In this document: piece by piece, positions 26,033 to 35,342 of the stretch | Position numbering within the stretch: position 1 is the first letter of the stretch | How the letters are laid out: each line of letters begins with the position of its first letter | Assembly: GCF_013344475.1 (NCBI RefSeq) | Contig: NZ_JABUOU010000007.1 | Coordinates: 172,439-236,438 of the forward strand | Direction: 5' to 3' | From: Martelella limonii | GTDB lineage: Bacteria > Pseudomonadota > Alphaproteobacteria > Rhizobiales > Rhizobiaceae | Length of the DNA: 64,000 bases | Position numbers and translations under genes: made by a program | The notes under the pieces: model-generated | What the model was told of the DNA's origin: nothing | Seen by the model: the letters and a program-made list of their open reading frames with translations, nothing else | Databases searched by the model: none

Positions 26033-27266
26033 GAAGAGGCGCTACGGCATTGAAAATGCGCATGGCGGGCGAGGAGCACACAATACCCTGCGGGCTCGAG
26101 AGCAAAGCGGCAGCATCACCGCAATCATCTGAAGGAATGTCGCTGTTGGTCTGTATGGCCACGGTCGTATCGGTTGTGGAATTGTAATAGACAATCGTCG
26201 TGTATCCCGGCATCTCTCCCGTATGACCGACCCAGCCGTCGGTGCAATGTAGCGCCAGACCATAACCTTCGGGACCCTGGAAAGAACGCAGCCGCTGTTC
26301 CTGCGACCTTACGTCAAGAAGGCCGTGGCCGGTTGCCAGAGCCCTGCCATAGGCGAGCAGGTCATCGACATCGGAAATGATCTCGCCAGCGGTCCAGAGC
26401 GATGCCGGGTTCCAGTTGGTGGCGTCCAGCGGGGCTTCGGGGGTCGCATCATGACCTTGCAGCGAGATACCGCGGGCGTAAGGTGCGGGGATTGCGGTCT
26501 GCCTGCCTGGCCAGCTCGTATTTTCCAGACCGAGCGGTTCGAAGATCATTGTTCTCAAGGCCGTCTCGACCGGTCGACCGGTGACCTTCTCGATCACCAT
26601 CCCAAGCAGGATCGTGTTGGTGTTGGAATAGTCATATTCAGAACCGGGCTCGAACAGCGGAGAGTTCTCGACAGCGTAGGCTACCAGGTCCTCCGGTGAG
26701 AAAAACATGTTCGGGTCTTCAAGGTACAAGTTCACAAACCGCTCCGAGGCGGTGTAGCTGGCAATACCGCTCGTCATGTTTGCCAGCTGTCGCAGCGTGA
26801 TTTTATCGCCGTTCGGAATGCCCGCGACATAGGCGCCGATCGTGTCGTCCAGCGAAAGAAGGCCGTCTTCAGCCAGTCGCAGAAGAACGGTTCCCGTGAA
26901 GGTCTTTGTGACCGAACCGATGCGTGTATGCATGCCTGGCGACATCTGCGCGCCTGTACCGGGATCAGCGATGCCAACACCCTCTACCCATGAACCCTCG
27001 GGCGTGCGCACGCCGACAATCGCGCCGGGCGCTGCAGTCTGGTGCAGCGCCTTTGTCACAGCGGCGTCGAGCCTTGACGCAAGCGCTTCAGAAAGACGCT
27101 TCGAGCTTGCCGCCTGTGCAGCCGGCATCGACAGGACGCGGTCGACATCCTGAACGCACGCTTCGGCCGCGACGGCGGTTTCGATACCACCTGAGGTCAG
27201 CACAAGCAGCGCCAGGAGCGGCAGGCTTCTTCGTTTCAGAAGATCGCACGAGACGGATGCTGTCAT
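26010..27266 (-). CDS. Secreted serine hydrolase, beta-lactamase/DD-peptidase family
   Basis: About 418 residues from ATG 27266, which has AAGGGG 8 bases upstream and opens a signal peptide (LLKRRSLPLLALLVL). All three motifs of the class C beta-lactamase/R61 DD-carboxypeptidase clan are present: SVTK (catalytic Ser and Lys, ~125), YSN (~215) and HTG (~350). The family covers DD-peptidases, esterases and true AmpC enzymes. With SVTK and HTG rather than KTG it looks more like an R61-type peptidase or esterase than a resistance enzyme. It lies 65 bases downstream of AT2 on the same strand and may be co-transcribed with it. Confidence 0.88.
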   Translation of the reverse strand: MTASVSCDLLKRRSLPLLALLVLTSGGIETAVAAEACVQDVDRVLSMPAAQAASSKRLSEALASRLDAAVTKALHQTAAPGAIVGVRTPEGSWVEGVGIADPGTGAQMSPGMHTRIGSVTKTFTGTVLLRLAEDGLLSLDDTIGAYVAGIPNGDKITLRQLANMTSGIASYTASERFVNLYLEDPNMFFSPEDLVAYAVENSPLFEPGSEYDYSNTNTILLGMVIEKVTGRPVETALRTMIFEPLGLENTSWPGRQTAIPAPYARGISLQGHDATPEAPLDATNWNPASLWTAGEIISDVDDLLAYGRALATGHGLLDVRSQEQRLRSFQGPEGYGLALHCTDGWVGHTGEMPGYTTIVYYNSTTDTTVAIQTNSDIPSDDCGDAAALLSSPQGIVCSSPAMRIFNAVAPLLGGTAAP

Positions 27267-27331
27267 TTCAAGAACCCCTTTGATGATGTTGCGCGCGATT
27301 GTGCATGACCGGCCCATGCTGCTTTGACGAT

Positions 27332-30300
27332 CTAGAAGCGAAGGTCGAAGCGCATGCTGAAATTATGATCTTGCACCCCTTCGGCAAGCTGCCCTTCATA
27401 GCCAAGGGACAGGCTGGCTTCGTTTGAAAGGTCGAAGGACAGGCCGACCCCGAGCAGGGCTGCGTCACGGGCTGTTGGAACACCGGAGATCCCGAAATCG
27501 CTGCCGCCATTGAAAGCCATCATCGAGGTCCCGTTGAGATCGCCATAGGCATGCTGCCAACCGGCGTGTCCGGAAAGGCGCGCCGCCGTTTCGCCGAGCA
27601 TTATGTCACGGCTGGCGCGCAGGCCAAGCGTCGTGGTCCACAGATCCTGCATCTGCGACGCCGCGTGGAGCGCCGCCATGCCGCCGGTCTCGGAAAACCC
27701 GTCTGTCTTCAGGTTGACATAGGATGCCGCCGCGAACGGCTGCAGGTATCCGGCCTCGTCTCCGAACCGCCAGCCCGTTTCGGCAAAGGCCTGCAGCGTC
27801 CGCGCATCATAGTCGGCGTCCAGTTGTTCGCTCAGCCCGACAAAGGACACGCTCCGCTTGGTGGAGATTGCGTGATGGCCGTAGGAGCCGCCGAAGCTGA
27901 AGCTGAACGGACCTGTCTGCGTGCTGCCATACCCGCCGACATAGTAGCTGTCGGTATCCGCGGAGGCCGTGAACCCCTTCTCTTCAATCGAGGCATTCAT
28001 GTAGCCTGCGGCAAGGCCGAACAGCCAGTCCTGGTCGACACGGACATCGCCGCCGAACAGGGCTCCGCCGCCGGAGGTGTCCACGGTATGGGCATTGCCA
28101 TCGCCCTGATAGCGCCCGCGCCCGCCCAGAGCATCGAACCAGACCGACACCCCTTCAGCTGCCAGGGTTTCGCCGGTTTGCGCAGCGCCCTCAGCACCGT
28201 CCGTGGCAAAGGCGGCATCGATGCGCGAGAGAATTGCCCTTTCGACCTGCTTCGGCTGATCGCGCAAAACGGTATTGGCAGAGGCATGGATTTCGCCGGA
28301 CAGCGCATCGAATATTTCAGGGGCCTCATTTTCATAAAGCCCGAGGATCGCCCGATAGAGCGCCGTATCTGGTGACAGGCTTTCCAGACCTTCCGCCGTT
28401 GCCTTCTGGTTTGGCGTTATTGCACCATCGACGAAATCGGCATCGTTTCTCTGAAGCGTCAGATAGACGTTTGTGGCGTCATAGCCGAGATAGGAGTCGA
28501 GAAAGGCGAAATTGTCGCTCACGCTGCCAAAGCCACCCGTGACACCGCCTTCAGCAGTCACCACGGTATAAACATTGACCGGATCATAGCCGGCGCCGGT
28601 ATCGCCGGACCGATCCGCCAGGACGACGAGATTTGCGCCCTTGTCTATCGATGCCGCGCCCGCGACCGTGATCAGGTCGTTGTTGATGCCTGCGTCCGTG
28701 CCAGCGTCATTGACCTCGACCTGGTAGACTGCGCCGGCGCCAAGACCAAGATCGCCGGCGACATGCATTGTCCCGATGGAATTGCCCGGCGCAACCATGC
28801 CGGAAACCACCGTATCCCCGACCGTCCCGGAGCCGGCAAGCATGGCAGCGGCGGACACATTGACCGCGCCGGTAATGCCATTGACCACCAGCTTGCCGCC
28901 GAAAACATCCGTGCCGCCGGTATAGCTGCTTTTGCCCGTCAGTATGGTCGTGCCGGAATAGACTTCGACGCCACCCGCGCCGGTAATATCAGGCGCAAAA
29001 GTGTAATCCGGGTTGGTATGGTTGAAGACGATCTTGCCGCTCCCCGTGCCGAAGTCGATCAGCGATGTATCGACAACGCCTGCAGCGACCGCAGTCTCGC
29101 CCGCTGCTGCACCGATATTCAGAACGCCCTGTGTCCCGATGGCAAAGGCGTTCGCGGCTCGAACCGTGCCGCCATCGGCAACCGTCAGCGTTCCGGCGCC
29201 CATGCCGCCGACATTCATCGTACCGGTGGTCCAGAGCGAGCCGGTTCCGCTGACCGTGGCGCTGCCTCTCGCCCATCCGGCCTGGCCCAGCGTGGCTGTT
29301 GCGCTGTCAACGGCGCCGCCCTCTTCGATTGCCAGCGTGCTGCCGGCAAGCGCCCCGATGATGAGCGACCCGCCAGCCCCGGTGGAAAGCCGCGATCCGC
29401 TTCCGGCAACGGTGACCTGGCCGGTTGCGAATGACGGCGCCGTGGTGCCGACGGCAATATTGCCCGACGCGTTGACGCCGCCGCCATCACTGATCGCCAG
29501 CGCGCCGGAACCATTACGCCCGACATTGAGGTCGCCGTTCAGCAACCACGCAGCGGCCGGGCCGGTTACGTCGACCTGACCGATATCGCCGGCGCCCGCA
29601 CCGATGACCCCTGCCTCGCTCGCAAACATGTTGTTGATCTCGAGCGTGCCCGAGACAACGCGCACATTGCCGCTATAGGCACTGGTCGGACCCGTCAACC
29701 GGAGACGGCCGGTTCCCGAAAGCGTCAGCATGCCGGAGCCGGTAAACTTGCCCGCGAAAAGCGTATCGACGTCCTGGCTGACCGTCAGCCTACCCGTTCC
29801 CAGACCAACCGTGCCGCCGGTTCCCGAAAGCGCGGACATGGTGAGATCATGGCCATCAAGGTCCAGCATGCCGCCATTGACCGTGTAGGCGGTATCTTGC
29901 GCGAACGCGCTGGCTGCGCCAGCCCGCAGGATGCCGCCTTCAACCGTGGTGCCACCGCTATAGCTGTTATTGCCGGCGAGAATGGTCATGCCTGAATAGA
30001 CCTCGACGCTGCCAGCACCGGCGATGGCGGGGGCAAAGGCGTAATCGGTATCGGTATGATTGAAGACGATCTTGCCGCTGCGCGTGCCGAAGTCGATCAG
30101 CCCGGTGTCGACAACGCCCGCTGCGACAGCCGTCTCGCCTGCCGCAGCACCGATGTTCAGCCTTCCCTGTGTCCCGATTGAAAACGCGTCCGTGGCGCGA
30201 ACCGTGCCGCCCTCGGCAACCGTCATCACCCCGGTGGCGCCCGCGCTTCCGACCTTCATCGAACCAGTGGTCCAGAGCGAGCCGGTCCCACTGACCGTCG

Positions 30301-33034
30301 CCGTGCCTCTCGTCCACGCGGACTGTCCGAGCGTCGCCGTTCCACTGGTCACAGCGCCGCCATTGTCGACCGCAAGCGTGCTGCCCGTAATCGACCCGAT
30401 GACCAGTGATCCGCCAGTCCCGGTGGAAAGCCGCGATCCTGTTCCGGTAACCGTGATGCTGCCGCTGGGCAATGCAAACGATGCACTGCCGACAGCTATC
30501 TTGCCGGACGCGTTGACGCCGCCACCGTCGCTGATCACAACCGTGCCGGAACCCGTGCGTCCGACATAGAGATCACCGTTCAGCTTCCACAGGGCCGAAG
30601 GACCGGTCACGTCGACGCGGCCAGCTTCATCAGCGACGGTTCCAATATATCCGGACCCGCTTGCAAACGCATTGTTGATCTCGAGCGTGCCTGAGGCAAC
30701 CCGAATATCGCCACTATAGGCGCTGGTCGCCCCCGTCAGCCGGAGGCGTCCGGGGCCGAAGAACGCCAGCGTGCCGGAGCCTGTGAAGCTGCCGCCATAC
30801 TCGGTATCGGCATCCTGGCTGAGCGACAGCCTGGCTGTTCCGAGGCCGACCGTACCGCCGGTTCCCGAAAGCCTGGACATCATCAGATCATTGCCGTTGA
30901 GATCGAGCACGCCGCCATTGACCGTATAGGTCCCGCCCTGCGCGAAGGCGAGCAGCGAGCCGGCCCGCAGAATGCCGCCCTCGACCCTGGTTTCGCCAGT
31001 ATAGATGTTGTTGCCGAACAGCGTGGTCGTGCCGGAATAGGCTTCGATGCTGCCCGCGCCCTTTATATCCGGGAAGAACGTGTAATCCGTGTCGGTGTGG
31101 TTGAAGACGATCTTGCCGCTGCCCGTGCCGAAATCGATCAGCAATGTGTCGACATTGCCTGCCGCGACAGCCGTATCGCCGGCTGCAGCACCGATGTTCA
31201 ACGTTCCGTTTGACCCGATCGAAAACGTGTCGGTGGCGCGAACCTTGCCGCCATCGGCAACCGTCAGCACACCGGTGGCGCCCGCGCTGCCAATTTTCAT
31301 CGAACCCGTGGTCCAGAGCGAGCCGGTCCCGCTGACCGTCGCGGTGCCTCTCGTCCATGCGGACTGTCCGAGCGTCGCCGTTCCACTGGTAACAGCACCG
31401 CCATCTTCGACCGCAAGCGTGCTGCCCGCAATCGACCCGATGGTCAGTGCCCCGCCAGTCCCGGTGGAAAGACGCGATCCTTCTCCGGTAACCGTGATGC
31501 TGCCCTTGGGCAGGGAAAGCGATGCACTGCCGACAGCGATCTTTCCGGACGCTTCGACGCCGCCGCCGCCGCTGATCACGAGCGCGCCGGAACCAGTGCG
31601 CCCGACATCAAGATCACCGTTCAGCGTCCACAACGCCGCCGGACCGGTGACGTCGACACGGCCATCCTCACCGGCGACGGTTCCAATGAAGCCTGACCCG
31701 CTTGAAAATGCATTGTTGATCTCGAGCGTGCCGGAGGCAACCCGCACATCGCCGCTATAGGCGCTGGTCGTTCCCGTCAGTTCGAGGCGTCCCGGCCCAT
31801 CGAGCGCCAGCGTGCCGGAGCCACTGAAGCTGCCAGCAAACGTCGTGTCGGCATCCTGGCTGACCGTCAGCGTGGCCGTTCCAAGCCCCACCGTTCCGCC
31901 GGTCCCTGAAAGCTTCGACATGGTGAGATCATGGCCATTGAGATCGAGCATGCCGCCATTGACCGTGTAGGCCGTATTGTCCGCAAACCCAAAGGGTGCG
32001 CCCGCCCGCAGGGTGCCGCCTTCGATCCGTGTGCCGCCGGTATAGGTGTTGGTGCCTGTCAGGATGGTCGTGCCGGAATAGACGTCGACGCCACCCGCGC
32101 CGCTGATATCGGGCGCAAAGGAATAGGCGCTTTCTGTATGATTGAAGACGATGCTGCCATCGCCCGCGCCGAAGACGATCGCACCGGTCTGAAGCGTGCC
32201 GGCGGCCGCGGCTGTCTCGCCCGCCGCAGCACCGATAATGAGCGTGCCGGTGGAGCCGCTTTCCCTGGCGATGTCAACACGATCATCCGCAACGACGTTT
32301 GCGCTATCAGCCAATGTCAAAACGCCGTCCCCGCGGTCGCCGACCGCCAGCACGCCGCCGGTGCTTGTCCACGTCGTACCGACTCCCGAAACAATGGCCT
32401 TGCCCGAGCTGCCAGCCGCTGCGCCGATGACGCCGCTGACGGCCTCTACCGTTCCGCCGCCTGACAGGTTCAGAATCCCGGTGCCTTCGCCACCCACGGT
32501 CAATGCACCAGTGAGCGCCAGTTTGGAGCCGGAACCGGACAGATTGATGGTCCCCTGCGCAATATCGTTTGCGCCGAGAACCATGTCCTTTCCGCTCATC
32601 GCACCACTGTCCGTGATGGTCAGCACGCCTTCGGCGTTCCAGCCGACGCGCGAAATAACGAAGTCATACCAACGCGATCCTGCGCCGGTGATCGTTGCCG
32701 TGCCGCGCTCATTGGTGCCGATATTGGCGATGGGAGCGGTTACGGTCCCGCCTCTGGAAATCGTCAGCGAAGCGGGGTTCTTCACCCCCACAGAAACAAA
32801 ATCAGGTTCTGAAATAGCTTTCCCGTATGGACCGCCGTCGATGCCGTCGACGGTAACATCTTTATCGATCCAAAGCCCGGCAAGCGCCGGTCCCGAAAGG
32901 GCAGTAAACGCGGTCGAGGCCAACAATGCCAATCTGGGAGCAGATTGGAGCGCACGTTTGGTCACGCCTTTTGGGCGCTTTCGGGAACCCACGGATGAAT
33001 GAACTGGTCTTCTGGTCGGTTGGCCTTGCCGCAT
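27332..33034 (-). CDS. Autotransporter with three 347-residue tandem repeats (AT2)
   Basis: About 1,900 residues from ATG 33034 (MRQGQPTRRPVHSSVGSRKR), which has AGGGGAG 5 bases upstream. A basic N-region and hydrophobic stretch (LALLASTAFTALSGPALAG) form the signal peptide. The passenger consists of three tandem copies of a ~347-residue unit plus partial copies at both ends. Each holds autotransporter-associated strand motifs such as IVFNHT, YSGTTILTGTNTYTGGT, TYTVNGG, LDLNG and LSGTGGTVGLGT. It is predicted to form a long beta-helix. The C-terminal ~280 residues are the outer-membrane barrel (ends MRFDLRF). An unrelated-looking linker (GMVAPGNSIGTMHVAGDLGL) precedes the barrel, as in adhesin autotransporters. 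Probable adhesin; no catalytic motif seen. Confidence 0.9.
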   Translation of the reverse strand: MRQGQPTRRPVHSSVGSRKRPKGVTKRALQSAPRLALLASTAFTALSGPALAGLWIDKDVTVDGIDGGPYGKAISEPDFVSVGVKNPASLTISRGGTVTAPIANIGTNERGTATITGAGSRWYDFVISRVGWNAEGVLTITDSGAMSGKDMVLGANDIAQGTINLSGSGSKLALTGALTVGGEGTGILNLSGGGTVEAVSGVIGAAAGSSGKAIVSGVGTTWTSTGGVLAVGDRGDGVLTLADSANVVADDRVDIARESGSTGTLIIGAAAGETAAAAGTLQTGAIVFGAGDGSIVFNHTESAYSFAPDISGAGGVDVYSGTTILTGTNTYTGGTRIEGGTLRAGAPFGFADNTAYTVNGGMLDLNGHDLTMSKLSGTGGTVGLGTATLTVSQDADTTFAGSFSGSGTLALDGPGRLELTGTTSAYSGDVRVASGTLEINNAFSSGSGFIGTVAGEDGRVDVTGPAALWTLNGDLDVGRTGSGALVISGGGGVEASGKIAVGSASLSLPKGSITVTGEGSRLSTGTGGALTIGSIAGSTLAVEDGGAVTSGTATLGQSAWTRGTATVSGTGSLWTTGSMKIGSAGATGVLTVADGGKVRATDTFSIGSNGTLNIGAAAGDTAVAAGNVDTLLIDFGTGSGKIVFNHTDTDYTFFPDIKGAGSIEAYSGTTTLFGNNIYTGETRVEGGILRAGSLLAFAQGGTYTVNGGVLDLNGNDLMMSRLSGTGGTVGLGTARLSLSQDADTEYGGSFTGSGTLAFFGPGRLRLTGATSAYSGDIRVASGTLEINNAFASGSGYIGTVADEAGRVDVTGPSALWKLNGDLYVGRTGSGTVVISDGGGVNASGKIAVGSASFALPSGSITVTGTGSRLSTGTGGSLVIGSITGSTLAVDNGGAVTSGTATLGQSAWTRGTATVSGTGSLWTTGSMKVGSAGATGVMTVAEGGTVRATDAFSIGTQGRLNIGAAAGETAVAAGVVDTGLIDFGTRSGKIVFNHTDTDYAFAPAIAGAGSVEVYSGMTILAGNNSYSGGTTVEGGILRAGAASAFAQDTAYTVNGGMLDLDGHDLTMSALSGTGGTVGLGTGRLTVSQDVDTLFAGKFTGSGMLTLSGTGRLRLTGPTSAYSGNVRVVSGTLEINNMFASEAGVIGAGAGDIGQVDVTGPAAAWLLNGDLNVGRNGSGALAISDGGGVNASGNIAVGTTAPSFATGQVTVAGSGSRLSTGAGGSLIIGALAGSTLAIEEGGAVDSATATLGQAGWARGSATVSGTGSLWTTGTMNVGGMGAGTLTVADGGTVRAANAFAIGTQGVLNIGAAAGETAVAAGVVDTSLIDFGTGSGKIVFNHTNPDYTFAPDITGAGGVEVYSGTTILTGKSSYTGGTDVFGGKLVVNGITGAVNVSAAAMLAGSGTVGDTVVSGMVAPGNSIGTMHVAGDLGLGAGAVYQVEVNDAGTDAGINNDLITVAGAASIDKGANLVVLADRSGDTGAGYDPVNVYTVVTAEGGVTGGFGSVSDNFAFLDSYLGYDATNVYLTLQRNDADFVDGAITPNQKATAEGLESLSPDTALYRAILGLYENEAPEIFDALSGEIHASANTVLRDQPKQVERAILSRIDAAFATDGAEGAAQTGETLAAEGVSVWFDALGGRGRYQGDGNAHTVDTSGGGALFGGDVRVDQDWLFGLAAGYMNASIEEKGFTASADTDSYYVGGYGSTQTGPFSFSFGGSYGHHAISTKRSVSFVGLSEQLDADYDARTLQAFAETGWRFGDEAGYLQPFAAASYVNLKTDGFSETGGMAALHAASQMQDLWTTTLGLRASRDIMLGETAARLSGHAGWQHAYGDLNGTSMMAFNGGSDFGISGVPTARDAALLGVGLSFDLSNEASLSLGYEGQLAEGVQDHNFSMRFDLRF
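29022..32142 (-). repeat. Three ~1,041-bp tandem repeats in AT2
   Basis: The anchor word ttgaagacgatcttgcc (plus strand) appears at 29022, 30060, 31101 and, slightly changed, at 32142. The spacings are 1,038, 1,041 and 1,041 bases, exact multiples of three. Copies stay highly similar over their whole length, with blocks such as cgtgcctctcgtccacg and gaaccagtggtccagagcg repeated nearly base for base. This indicates in-frame duplication followed by limited divergence or gene conversion. Confidence 0.9.
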
Positions 33035-33165
33035 GGTTGCTCCCCTGAAATCATCTTCTGGAACCATGCTATCGAAGCGGCTTCGGCAATCGGGAAACCG
33101 TGCCGACTTGCTTACGAAGTAAAGCTCCGCCGGCGCTTATTGGTCAGCAACCCAATGATTGGAAT

Positions 33166-33179
33166 CCCCTGATCAGGGG
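33166..33179. promoter_or_regulatory. Perfect palindrome upstream of AT2
   Basis: CCCCTGATCAGGGG, a perfect 14-base palindrome 130 bases upstream of the AT2 start, next to a smaller one (CCAATGATTGG, about 33153-33163). It may be an operator or a hairpin at the junction with the IS remnant; nothing else decides. Confidence 0.3.
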
Positions 33180-33193
33180 TTTTGAAGCGTACA

Positions 33194-33275
33194 GAGTTTG
33201 TCGGAGACCGTCTGGCCTAAGTTATGCGGCCATAGCTGGCGCGCCCAGCATGGCGTAGTATTGTTCTTCCGCCTC
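33194..33275 (-). mobile_element. Remnant of an IS3-family element (3' end)
   Basis: About 82 bases match the 3' end of the IS at 62033-63354 (its positions 62045-62126) with roughly five mismatches, including the end of the transposase gene and part of the terminal repeat. The outermost ~12 bases of the terminal repeat are diverged and the rest of the element is missing. Orientation is the same as the larger copy. I see no gene in 33276-33550 beyond this point. Confidence 0.8.
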
Positions 33276-33550
33276 CGCTTCGATCATGTCTCAGGACGTG
33301 GTGTAGCCTGGACGACCACGAACAGCCCAACATGGGTATTGGCGGCACAACACCCGCTCGGAAACTGAAAATAGCCGGGTGAATTCTACCGCTGAACCCC
33401 GTTAAAAGGGGGAGGATTACCCAAGGCGTTTCGCAGGATACAAAGCCTGCTGCGACACGAACGCGGCCTGCAGTGAGAGCGAATGGCTTTTATAGCTCTG
33501 CCGCCGATCCGCGCGAGAAGCCTTTGGTTCAAGCTTTGCGAGGCTGCGCC

Positions 33551-34435
33551 CTACGTCACCGGCCGTTTTACGCGAGATAAATCAGAGCGTAAGACTCTTC
33601 TGTACACTACTGATCGAAAGGAGGCAGGCATCAGGAAGATGGACGCCCGAACAAAACCATCAATTATCGCAATATAATTAGGCTTTACGTTACATTTCGC
33701 AAGATGCTTCTGAAGTTTGACCTCGGCAATCGCATATTTCAAACCGCCACGACGCTTGTACATCTCCCTACCGGTCATTGCGTCTACCGTAATGTCTGAC
33801 AAATTCTCGCAGCGCGCGCCAGCCTGTATCATGCTGGCCCAAAGCCCATAGTCTTCCTTCAAGAAAATATCAGGATATCCGCCAACTTTCTGCGCAAAGG
33901 CAGCACGGTACCAAACCGTCATGTGATTGAAAGGACTTCGCCGGGTGGCATAACTGATAATTGCATCGTGACCGGAAACGGTGCGACGCACGGCCAGTTG
34001 CGTACCATCCTGGTCAATTTCTCGAATGGCACTGCCGATGATATCCAGCTCCTCTCCGGCAGCCAGCAATGCAGCAGCCTGCTTTGCAAAGCGATCTTCA
34101 TGGTTGCGGTCATCCGAATCCGCCCGCGCCACCCATTCGGTTTCGACGTGTTTAAGCCCCTCGTTTAACGCATTTGCCAGACCGAGGTTTGCCGGCAGCC
34201 GCACAACGCCAAGTGTAGGCTCCCGAGACCCGAAATCGGATAAAACGTCATCGAGCTGAGGGGTCAGCGGTCCGTCAGCAACCACCAGAACAGCGTTGGG
34301 CGCCAGGCTGTTCAGAAAAACACTCTCCAATGCGTTTCGAAAAAGCTCCGGTGAATCCTTGTGGTATACCGCCATGAGAACCGTGAATCCTCCGGCGGGC
34401 CTGATCTCTTGACCGCGCTCGATGTTGTTGTCCAT
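33551..34435 (-). CDS. Family 2 glycosyltransferase
   Basis: 294 residues, GT-A fold. It starts MDNNIERGQEIRPAGGFTVL; the strand FTVLMAVYHKD begins the nucleotide-sugar domain, ADGP follows, and ARADSDDRNH carries the metal-binding DxD/DSDD near residue 105. A later LKEDYGLWASM supplies the likely catalytic ED pair. It transfers a sugar from a nucleotide donor to a growing glycan on the cytoplasmic face. It is the last gene of the surface-glycan operon; one base separates it from the GT11 gene upstream. Donor and acceptor cannot be read from the sequence. Confidence 0.88.
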   Translation of the reverse strand: MDNNIERGQEIRPAGGFTVLMAVYHKDSPELFRNALESVFLNSLAPNAVLVVADGPLTPQLDDVLSDFGSREPTLGVVRLPANLGLANALNEGLKHVETEWVARADSDDRNHEDRFAKQAAALLAAGEELDIIGSAIREIDQDGTQLAVRRTVSGHDAIISYATRRSPFNHMTVWYRAAFAQKVGGYPDIFLKEDYGLWASMIQAGARCENLSDITVDAMTGREMYKRRGGLKYAIAEVKLQKHLAKCNVKPNYIAIIDGFVRASIFLMPASFRSVVYRRVLRSDLSRVKRPVT

Positions 34436-34436
34436 C

Positions 34437-35327
34437 CTACGTCCTCATCCACGTATCCGGCACGATCGCCGAGCCATCCAGGCGCGGGTCTGCGAACCAT
34501 TGTTTGGGCGCGATTATGATTTTCTCCGGCCGCGCGTTGAGCCAGGCGGCCCACCAGCTGAATGAGCTGTTCGAAATCACCAGGGCGTCGCAGCGGGCCA
34601 TAAGCTGCATGTCTCGAAAGCTATTCTCGCCGGTATTGTGTGAGACGCATTCACAATTGCCAACCTGCTCCACGAGGTTCGCCTTCACCCATGCAGGATC
34701 ATCAGAAAACGCAAAGACGCGCGCGCCGGGCATGGTGGCGCGCAACTGCCTGACCGTGTCGATAAAGAAGGCGCCGGGCAGCGCGCCATGCGCCGCCGAA
34801 GCCGCCGGGTTTGAAACATAGTCTCCCCGTCGAATATGGATGCCGATCGCGGGTCCGTCAGCGATCCGGGATATAACGGCCTGGTTGGAAGGATCGAGCT
34901 TTCCCTGGAACGTGAAAGATTGAGCGATCTGGCTCGCTCGCTCCTCGAAATATCTGGCGCTTTGCCAATAGCCGTGCAGATAGGCCCCTGCAGCAGCTCG
35001 TGCCTTCAGATCCGGGATAAAGGCAAATCGCTGCTCTGCGATAAACCGCTTCCCGCGAAACAACCGCGCCTCCGGTCGCGCGAGCGCGCGCCGCACCGTC
35101 GGCGCAGCACGCCAGCGCCCGAGAATGCCCTCGAGATCGCGCGTGCCGGCAACCGGCAGATCAATCCCGAACGCCCGTTCGAGTTCCAGGGACCGCGCCG
35201 TCGCAAACGCGCCGATGGTGTCAACGGCGTAGCGCACCTCGTGTCCGGTCTGTGCCGCAATCGCCTGTCCGCAGGCGTATTGGAACATCTGGTTGCCGAG
35301 CCCGCCCATTATGTTGACCACGATCAT
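34437..35327 (-). CDS. GT11 alpha-1,2-fucosyltransferase-like glycosyltransferase
   Basis: 296 residues. N-terminal VNIMGGLGNQMFQYACGQAI, HIRRGDYV (about 171) and SNSSFSWWAAWLN (about 252) are the three hallmark motifs of family GT11, whose bacterial members add alpha-1,2-fucose (or galactose) to glycans from GDP- or UDP-sugars. Length matches the family. The ATG is followed 16 bases into the next gene's territory by a tight operon. No GDP-fucose synthesis genes are in the window, so donor supply must come from elsewhere. Confidence 0.88.
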   Translation of the reverse strand: MIVVNIMGGLGNQMFQYACGQAIAAQTGHEVRYAVDTIGAFATARSLELERAFGIDLPVAGTRDLEGILGRWRAAPTVRRALARPEARLFRGKRFIAEQRFAFIPDLKARAAAGAYLHGYWQSARYFEERASQIAQSFTFQGKLDPSNQAVISRIADGPAIGIHIRRGDYVSNPAASAAHGALPGAFFIDTVRQLRATMPGARVFAFSDDPAWVKANLVEQVGNCECVSHNTGENSFRDMQLMARCDALVISNSSFSWWAAWLNARPEKIIIAPKQWFADPRLDGSAIVPDTWMRT

Positions 35328-35342
35328 CCGCGCACTCCTTGC

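Noticed and set aside
26010..27266. Serine hydrolase considered as an antibiotic-resistance AmpC
   Set aside because: Only general SxxK, YSN and HTG motifs; the third motif is HTG rather than KTG, and the context is not a resistance cassette.
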